From the NCBI GenBank assembly GCA_030638935.1, contig DAOWDR010000603.1:1-9789 (forward strand): a DNA stretch of 9,789 nucleotides, given 5' to 3'. This document shows, piece after piece, positions 5,141 through 9,789 of this stretch (position 1 is the first letter of the stretch; each line of letters begins with the position of its first letter). This stretch comes from Desulfobacteraceae bacterium (GTDB lineage: Bacteria > Desulfobacterota > Desulfobacteria > Desulfobacterales > Desulfobacteraceae). Both the position numbers and the translations under genes were made by a program. The notes beneath the pieces are model-generated. The model saw only the letters and a program-made list of their open reading frames with translations. It was not told where the DNA came from and did no database searches.

Positions 5141-6426
5141 TGGCAAATACAGTAGTTGTTGGAACCCAATGGGGAGATGAAGGTAAGGGGAAAATAGTAG
5201 ACCTGCTAAGCGAACATGCAGACTACGTTGTCAGATTCCAAGGTGGCAACAATGCAGGCCATACCATGGTTGTTAATGGAAAGGAAATCATCAGTCATCT
5301 CATTCCTTCCGGTATTATCCAACAAAAAAAATGTTTTATAGGAAATGGAGTGGTGGTGGATCCCTTTGTCCTTTTGGATGAAATTGACTACTTGACCTCC
5401 AATAATATTGATGTCTCCCCTGAAATGCTTAAGGTAAGCAATCGGGCGCATATCATCATGCCCTATCACCAGGAAATAGACAAAGCCAGGGAAGAAAAAA
5501 AGGGCAAAAACAAAATAGGTACCACGGGCCGGGGAATAGGTCCCTGCTATGAAGATAAGGCCACCCGGAGGGGTATCCGATTCTGTGATCTCCTGGACCT
5601 GGATCTTTTTAAAGAAAAAGTCGCCACCATTCTGGAAGAAAAAAACTTTTACCTGGAACATTATTTTAAAGCCGAAACCATTGATTTGGACCAGGTTATT
5701 GACCAGTTTCTTAAAATCAGAGACAGGCTCCTTCCTTATATTGCAGATGTATCGGTTGCATTATATGAAGGAATAAACAGGAACAAAACCGTTTTGTTTG
5801 AAGGGGCCCAGGGAACCCACCTGGATATTGAACATGGAACCTACCCCTTTGTCACCTCCTCTTCAACCGTATCAGGTAATGCAGCCAATGGATCGGGAGT
5901 AGGCCCGGCAAACCTAGGTGAAATTATAGGTATTGTAAAAGCCTATACCACACGGGTAGGCGCCGGCCCCTTTCCCACTGAACTTTTTGATGAAATTGGT
6001 GATAAAATACAAAAAACCGGATCTGAATTTGGCGCCACCACCGGGCGAAAAAGAAGATGCGGCTGGCTGGACATGGTTGTACTGAGAAATGCCGTCCGTC
6101 TGAACAGCCTAACCGGGCTTGCCATCACCAAGCTTGATGTTTTGGACGACCTGGATGAAATAAAAATCTGTACCAGCTATGAGTACCAGGGAAAAACCAT
6201 TCATGATTTTCCACCTGAAATCAAAATTTTAGAACAATGCACACCTGTGTATGAATCCCATCCGGGATGGAAACAGAACACCTCCAAGGTTACTGAATAC
6301 GAAAATTTGCCGGAAAATGCAAAAAAGTACCTGGCACGGGTAGTGGAACTTGCCAAGGTCAAAATAAAAATTGTGTCTGTGGGGCCTGGAAGGGAAGCCA
6401 CAATCATAAAAGAAAGTATTTTCTAA
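5140..6426 (+). CDS. purA: adenylosuccinate synthetase PurA
   Basis: PurA joins aspartate to IMP using GTP, the first committed step of AMP synthesis, in the cytoplasm. The 428-residue protein is full length and carries the expected motifs: WGDEGKGK (11-18, catalytic D13), NNAGHTMV with H41, TTGRGIGP (128-135), the R143 region (DKATRRGIR) that completes the active site across the dimer, FVTSSSTVSGN (237-247), TTRVGAGPFPTE (270-281), GATTGRKRRCGWLD (298-311), the TKLD guanine-recognition motif (330-333) and SVGPGRE near the end. Start is GTG at 5140, overlapping the tadA stop by one base, with AGGAG six bases upstream, so tadA and purA form an operon. Both touch the adenosine/inosine axis, one on tRNA and one on nucleotides. 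The link is probably only by operon. No purine-operator or riboswitch is visible. Confidence 0.97.
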   Translation: MANTVVVGTQWGDEGKGKIVDLLSEHADYVVRFQGGNNAGHTMVVNGKEIISHLIPSGIIQQKKCFIGNGVVVDPFVLLDEIDYLTSNNIDVSPEMLKVSNRAHIIMPYHQEIDKAREEKKGKNKIGTTGRGIGPCYEDKATRRGIRFCDLLDLDLFKEKVATILEEKNFYLEHYFKAETIDLDQVIDQFLKIRDRLLPYIADVSVALYEGINRNKTVLFEGAQGTHLDIEHGTYPFVTSSSTVSGNAANGSGVGPANLGEIIGIVKAYTTRVGAGPFPTELFDEIGDKIQKTGSEFGATTGRKRRCGWLDMVVLRNAVRLNSLTGLAITKLDVLDDLDEIKICTSYEYQGKTIHDFPPEIKILEQCTPVYESHPGWKQNTSKVTEYENLPENAKKYLARVVELAKVKIKIVSVGPGREATIIKESIF

Positions 6427-6427
6427 A

Positions 6428-6456
6428 TTGACTTTTAGAAAATTTTAATATATCTA
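6428..6456 (+). promoter_or_regulatory. sigma-70 promoter of tRNA-Pro
   Basis: TTGACT (6428-6433) starts directly after the purA stop. A 17-base spacer leads to TATCTA (6451-6456). The predicted start is about 6463, some nine bases before the tRNA. The -10 is imperfect; the -35 matches five of six bases. Confidence 0.5.
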
Positions 6457-6471
6457 ATGATGTCTTGTAGT

Positions 6472-6548
6472 CGGGATGTGGCTCAGCCTGGTAGAGCACA
6501 GCGTTCGGGACGCTGGGGTCGGAGGTTCGAATCCTCTCATCCCGACCA
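6472..6548 (+). tRNA. tRNA-Pro(CGG)
   Basis: A complete 77-base cloverleaf. The acceptor stem is CGGGATG/CATCCCG, the D arm begins GCTCAGCCTGGTAGAGC, the anticodon stem is CAGCG/CGCTG with loop TTCGGGA, giving anticodon CGG (proline CCG codons). The T arm is GGAGG-TTCGAAT-CCTCT, with discriminator A and encoded CCA. No T-run terminator follows, so transcription may continue into the kinase gene. Confidence 0.97.
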
Positions 6549-6632
6549 AGTTTCAGAAGATTCCAGAAAAAAAATTACTGCCACATAGTGACAATAAAAA
6601 TCCGGCACAACCTGGAATTGAAGGAACTGGTT

Positions 6633-7763
6633 ATGGATACCTATTTTGCACCTGCAAAAAGAACTGAAAAACGAAAATTTAAAAATCAAATCGCCGATAT
6701 CACCCGGAATCCCATCATGGATAGCCTGCTGAAAACTTCTGCAGGCCTTTTGGTGGTGTTAAATGAAGACCGGCAGATCGTAGCCCTGAACCATACATTT
6801 TTAGAGACGTTTGGCATTAAAGATGCCCAAGATGCACTGGGACTTCGCCTTGGCGAGAGCCTGAACTGCATCCATGCCCTTCAGGAACCAGCTGGCTGCG
6901 GCACCACCGAGTATTGTGCTTCCTGTGGTGCAGCCATCGCTATGATGTCGGCCATCCAGGATAATAAAGCAGATGAACAGATCTGTGCCCTGGTATCTGA
7001 CAGAGACGGAGCCATATCAGACATCTGTCTTAAAGTGAAAGCCGAACCCATTGAATATGAAAACAACAGGTGGATCATTTTTTATGCCCAGGATATTACC
7101 CAACAACAATTCTGGATCAACCTGGACCATGTCTTTTTCCATGATATCAACAATACTCTGACAGCATTATATGGCAATGTTCAATTGCTTGAAATGAGCA
7201 ATCCTGGCAATGGGGAGATCAAACCCATCAGGCAAGGGATTGAAAGACTGATCAATGAGGTTGCCATTCAGAAAAATTTTTCCCAACACAAGGACGCAAC
7301 CTATACACCTGCCAAGGAGGCCGTATCCCTAAGCGACATCCGAAGGGAGTTGGGCATGATCATTAATGGTCACAAAGCCTCCTTACAAAAAAAGATCATT
7401 GAGGACTGGCCCAGGGAAGATGTGATACTGGAAACCGATGCCCTTCTTTTATCCAGAATTCTCGGCAATATGGTAATCAACGCATTGGAGGCCACCCAGA
7501 AAGGCGGCTCCATCCGCATCAAGGTCACAACAACCCAAAAAAAAGTCTACTGGGAAGTCTGGAACAAAACATGTATCCCCGACCCCATACAAAAGCGGAT
7601 TTTCCAACGTCATTTCAGTTCAAAATCCGGAAACAGCCGGGGGCTTGGTACCTATTCCATGAAATTATTCGGGGAAACTTACCTTAATGGAAAGATATCC
7701 TTTCAATCCAACCTGGATCAGGGAACTGTTTTCAAATTCAGCCTACCCTATCATGCCATGTAA
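6633..7763 (+). CDS. cytoplasmic PAS-domain sensor histidine kinase with a four-Cys motif
   Basis: The 376-residue protein has no membrane segment. A PAS domain spans about 28-155 (PIMDSLLKTSAGLLVVLNED at its start, WIIFYAQDIT at its end). Within it four cysteines are arranged as C79-I-H, G-C89-G-T, C95-x2-C98-G, which could hold a metal or act as a redox switch. The phosphoacceptor site is FFHDINNTL, with H170. The ATPase domain has an N box (N279-MVINALEA) and a GLGTYS lid (337-342). The usual DxGxG G1 box is replaced by VWNKTCIPDPIQKRIFQRHFSSKSG, the form found in a known subfamily of such kinases, so activity need not be lost. I chose ATG 6633 because AAGGA lies seven bases upstream; a GTG at 6588 has no ribosome binding site. 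No response regulator is adjacent. Signal and target are unknown. Confidence 0.85.
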   Translation: MDTYFAPAKRTEKRKFKNQIADITRNPIMDSLLKTSAGLLVVLNEDRQIVALNHTFLETFGIKDAQDALGLRLGESLNCIHALQEPAGCGTTEYCASCGAAIAMMSAIQDNKADEQICALVSDRDGAISDICLKVKAEPIEYENNRWIIFYAQDITQQQFWINLDHVFFHDINNTLTALYGNVQLLEMSNPGNGEIKPIRQGIERLINEVAIQKNFSQHKDATYTPAKEAVSLSDIRRELGMIINGHKASLQKKIIEDWPREDVILETDALLLSRILGNMVINALEATQKGGSIRIKVTTTQKKVYWEVWNKTCIPDPIQKRIFQRHFSSKSGNSRGLGTYSMKLFGETYLNGKISFQSNLDQGTVFKFSLPYHAM

Positions 7764-7772
7764 AACCCAAAG

Positions 7773-7799
7773 CAGGCGAATACCGGATTCCTTTGCCTG
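7773..7799 (+). terminator. imperfect hairpin after the kinase gene
   Basis: CAGGC-GAAT (7773-7781) can pair with ATTC-(cttt)-GCCTG (7787-7799), nine pairs with a four-base bulge, 10 bases after the stop codon. No T-tract follows at once, so the terminator call is weak. Confidence 0.25.
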
Positions 7800-7841
7800 G
7801 AAACCCATACTATTCTTTAAAAAGCCCGGCCATTAAAAAAC

Positions 7842-7873
7842 TTGACAAATCTCCTGTTTCTATAGATTTATAA
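7842..7873 (+). promoter_or_regulatory. promoter candidate for the TRAP operon
   Basis: A perfect -35 TTGACA (7842-7847) is followed by AT-rich DNA. At 17 bases the -10 would be GATTTA; better-looking boxes (TTTATA, TTATAA) sit at 19-20 bases. Start would be near 7880, giving a leader of about 80 bases that contains the inverted repeat. Confidence 0.4.
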
Positions 7874-7894
7874 GAGATTCAATTTTTATTATGC

Positions 7895-7921
7895 TGCTAA
7901 ATAATTAAATACTATTTAGCA
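7895..7921. promoter_or_regulatory. 9-bp inverted repeat, operator candidate of the TRAP operon
   Basis: TGCTAAATA (7895-7903) and its exact complement TATTTAGCA (7913-7921) are separated by nine bases and end 37 bases before the start codon of the first TRAP gene. The size and symmetry suit a dimeric regulator; as RNA it would form an AT-rich hairpin ahead of the ribosome binding site. Confidence 0.45.
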
Positions 7922-7958
7922 AAAAAACCTTTAGTATGAGAAGGGAGTTGTTGTTTTT

Positions 7959-8486
7959 ATGCAAATTCTTGAACGCTTTGTTAACTTTGTGGACAGCCTG
8001 AGTGATAAAATAGGATATCTTGTCGGGTGGATGACAACCTTGATGGTCCTCATTGTATTTTATGATACGGTAATGAGATATGCCTTCAACAAGGGAAATG
8101 TTGCCTTGCAGGAACTGGAATGGCATCTTTTTGCCATTGTATTCTTAATAGGTGCCGCATATACCCTTAAAGAAAAGGGGCATGTCCGTGTGGATATCCT
8201 CTATGTAAACCTATCGGAAAAAACCAAAGCCTGGATCGATTTTTTGGGTATGTTTATTTTTCTTATCCCCTTTTCCGTGATGGTCATTCTCTCCACCAAG
8301 GGATTTATCATGAATTCCTGGGCCATTCGGGAGATTTCACCCGATCCCGGAGGCCTGCCGGCACGGTATATTTTAAAAACAATGATTCCTTTAGGATTTT
8401 CCCTTCTCATTGTGCAGGGACTTTCCGAAGCCGCTAAAAATTTTATGGTCATCATGGGATACAAACGACAGGGGGATGAATCATAA
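7959..8486 (+). CDS. TRAP transporter small permease (DctQ family)
   Basis: This is the 4-helix membrane subunit (Q) of a tripartite ATP-independent periplasmic transporter, which uses the sodium or proton gradient to import organic acids delivered by a binding protein. In 175 residues it has helices at about 20-40, 52-71, 93-113 and 137-158. It shows the family blocks RYAFNKGN...QELEWHLFAIVFLIGAAYTLKEKGHVRVDI (40-80) and SPDPGGLPARYILK (127-140). These are typical of the subfamily annotated as mannitol/chloroaromatic compound or 2-oxo-acid (TakQ-like) transporters, so a carboxylate substrate is likely, but the substrate cannot be read from this subunit. The ATG at 7959 has AAGGGAG 11 bases upstream, slightly far. 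The stop overlaps the next start (TAATG). Confidence 0.88.
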   Translation: MQILERFVNFVDSLSDKIGYLVGWMTTLMVLIVFYDTVMRYAFNKGNVALQELEWHLFAIVFLIGAAYTLKEKGHVRVDILYVNLSEKTKAWIDFLGMFIFLIPFSVMVILSTKGFIMNSWAIREISPDPGGLPARYILKTMIPLGFSLLIVQGLSEAAKNFMVIMGYKRQGDES

Positions 8487-9789
8487 TGGAATTTATCACT
8501 GAATTTTTACCCCTGATTATGTTCGCTGTTGTTTTTGCACTGTTGCTTCTAGGTTTTCCGGTTGCCTTTACCATTGGCGGCGTTGCCTTGGCATTCGGTC
8601 TCTACGGTTTTGGCCCGGGTTTCTTTAACCTGTTGCCCCTAAGAATCTGGGGGACCATGGAAAGCTTCTCCCTTATGGCCGTGCCCTTATTTATTTACAT
8701 GGGGGTCATGCTGGAAAAGTCAGGCCTGGCTGAAGAACTACTGGAAGCCATGGCCCTTGTTTTCGGCAGGATCAAGGGGGGTCTTGCGATTTCCGTTATT
8801 TTTGTCGGCGCACTCATGGGAGCCTCCACCGGCATTGTCGGGGCCACGGTTGTTACCATGGGGCTGCTTTCCGTGCCCACCATGCTTCGAAACCGCTACA
8901 ATAAAAGCCTGACCACAGGAACGGTTGCCGCATCCGGAACATTGGGGCAGATCATTCCCCCCAGTATTGTCCTTGTTCTGCTGGGGGAGATCATGAATGT
9001 TTCCGTTGGCGACCTTTTTCTTGCTGCCATTATCCCGGGATTAATCCTTGTGGGTTTGTATATGCTCTATATACTTATTATCGCCCAGATAAAACCGGAA
9101 TGGGCTCCCCCCATTGATCAGGAAATCCTTGATGCAATGACACGAAAAGAGCTTTTGGAAAAAGTATTCAAGGCGCTTATCCCGCCCCTGGGACTTATGA
9201 TTGCAGTATTGGGTTCCATTTTCGCCGGCATTGCTTCCCCCACCGAGGCGGCATCTGTCGGTGCCGTCGGCGCAACTCTTTTAACTGTCATGCACAAAAG
9301 ATTCAGTTACCAGATTATAAAAGATGTTATGAATACCACCACCAAACTGACCTGCATGGTCTTTATCATCCTGGTGGGAGCCTCCACCCTGGGTCTTGTT
9401 TTCAGAGGGTTGGGAGGGGATGGATTGCTCAGGGGCCTGATTTTAAGCCTTCCCTTTGGAAAATGGGGAATTCTCTTTATTGTCATGTCCATTATATTCG
9501 TTGCCGGGTTTTTCCTGGATTTTATTGAGATTACCTTTATCCATGTCCCGGTTCTGGCACCCATCATGATTCACCTGGGGGTAGATCCTTTGTGGCTGGC
9601 AATCCTTATTGCGGTAAACCTCCAGACCTCTTTTCTAACACCGCCCTTCGGATTTTCACTCTTTTATCTGAAAGGGGTTACCCCGCCTGAAATTACAACC
9701 ATGGACATTTATAGAGGGATCATCCCCTTTGTCATTATCCAGATAATCGGGTTATTAATTATCTGCCTGATACCCGAGTCAGTGACCTG
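8486..9789 (+). CDS. TRAP transporter large permease (DctM family), 3' end outside window
   Basis: The frame stays open for 434 codons to the window edge; the family is usually about 430-460 residues, so little is missing. This is the ion-coupled channel subunit (M) that works with the small permease just upstream. It is hydrophobic throughout and carries family blocks: LMAVPLFIYMGVML (63-76), GALMGASTGIVGATVVTMG (108-126), ASGTLGQIIPPSIVLVLLG (149-167), GIASPTEAASVGAVGA (248-263), GFFLDFIEITFIHVPVLAPI (341-360) and NLQTSFLTPPFGFSLFYLKG (378-397). The FLDFIEI form agrees with the mannitol/2-oxo-acid type of small permease. The ATG overlaps the previous stop by one base, so the two are translationally coupled. 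The solute-binding (P) gene is not upstream and is expected downstream. Confidence 0.93.
   Translation, partial: MEFITEFLPLIMFAVVFALLLLGFPVAFTIGGVALAFGLYGFGPGFFNLLPLRIWGTMESFSLMAVPLFIYMGVMLEKSGLAEELLEAMALVFGRIKGGLAISVIFVGALMGASTGIVGATVVTMGLLSVPTMLRNRYNKSLTTGTVAASGTLGQIIPPSIVLVLLGEIMNVSVGDLFLAAIIPGLILVGLYMLYILIIAQIKPEWAPPIDQEILDAMTRKELLEKVFKALIPPLGLMIAVLGSIFAGIASPTEAASVGAVGATLLTVMHKRFSYQIIKDVMNTTTKLTCMVFIILVGASTLGLVFRGLGGDGLLRGLILSLPFGKWGILFIVMSIIFVAGFFLDFIEITFIHVPVLAPIMIHLGVDPLWLAILIAVNLQTSFLTPPFGFSLFYLKGVTPPEITTMDIYRGIIPFVIIQIIGLLIICLIPESVT

Noticed and set aside
5206..5661. 151-residue reverse frame opposite purA
   Set aside because: Shadow of purA, whose motifs and full length are unambiguous.
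4119..6548. tRNA genes as integration sites of a genomic island
   Set aside because: No integrase is present and no repeat of either tRNA 3' end was seen in the window; the genes between are housekeeping genes.
1..9789. CRISPR array, insertion sequence or intact defence system
   Set aside because: No regularly spaced repeats and no transposase, Cas or nuclease genes were found; the only related trace is the methyltransferase remnant.

Overview
The window looks like a chromosomal segment from an anaerobic deltaproteobacterium of the Desulfobacterales type (for example Desulfobacter, Desulfobacula or a relative). This is inferred from an AT-leaning genome with GC-richer patches, a PEP-CTERM exported protein, a soluble PAS histidine kinase with a diverged ATP-binding site, a mannitol/2-oxo-acid type TRAP transporter and a small Arg-rich DRR/ERR protein. 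No marker gene fixes the species. No phage, integrase, transposase, CRISPR array or recognisable defence island is intact here.

Layout. 1-216: the end of an unrecognised gene. 217-733: a non-coding stretch with a cluster of GC-rich hairpins, then a tandem extended -10 promoter for the next gene. 734-1669: a CvfB/YitL-family S1-domain RNA-binding protein. 1670-2083: a second patch of GC palindromes and a doubtful small reverse ORF. 2084-2377: the C-terminal remnant of a D12-class DNA adenine methyltransferase. 2378-2848: a long AT-rich leader region with a near-consensus sigma-54 (-24/-12) element and an upstream dyad. 2849-3610: a secreted PEP-CTERM protein, followed by a 14-bp hairpin. 3656-4070: AT-rich, palindrome-bearing, no gene. 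4071-4521, reverse strand: tRNA-Arg(ACG) with its own promoter and terminator, preceded by a small DRR-repeat protein gene with its own terminator. 4643-6426: promoter, tadA and purA, overlapping by one base. 6428-6548: promoter and tRNA-Pro(CGG). 6633-7763: a cytoplasmic PAS histidine kinase with a four-Cys motif. 7764-7958: a promoter-like element and a 9-bp inverted repeat. 7959-9789: TRAP small permease and large permease, the latter cut by the window end.

How the genes fit together. The clearest functional cluster concerns translation: TadA makes inosine at position 34 of tRNA-Arg(ACG), and both genes lie within about 500 bp, with purA and tRNA-Pro directly downstream. The PEP-CTERM gene seems to be a single-gene unit under its own, possibly sigma-54, promoter; its sorting enzyme (exosortase) must be encoded elsewhere. 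The TRAP genes begin an operon whose solute-binding protein is not in the window and is expected beyond 9789. The kinase has no response regulator next to it. I found no convincing new multi-gene system. The best leads are the sigma-54/dyad region of the PEP-CTERM gene, the Cys-rich PAS kinase, the small DRR protein and the hairpin cluster at 466-649.
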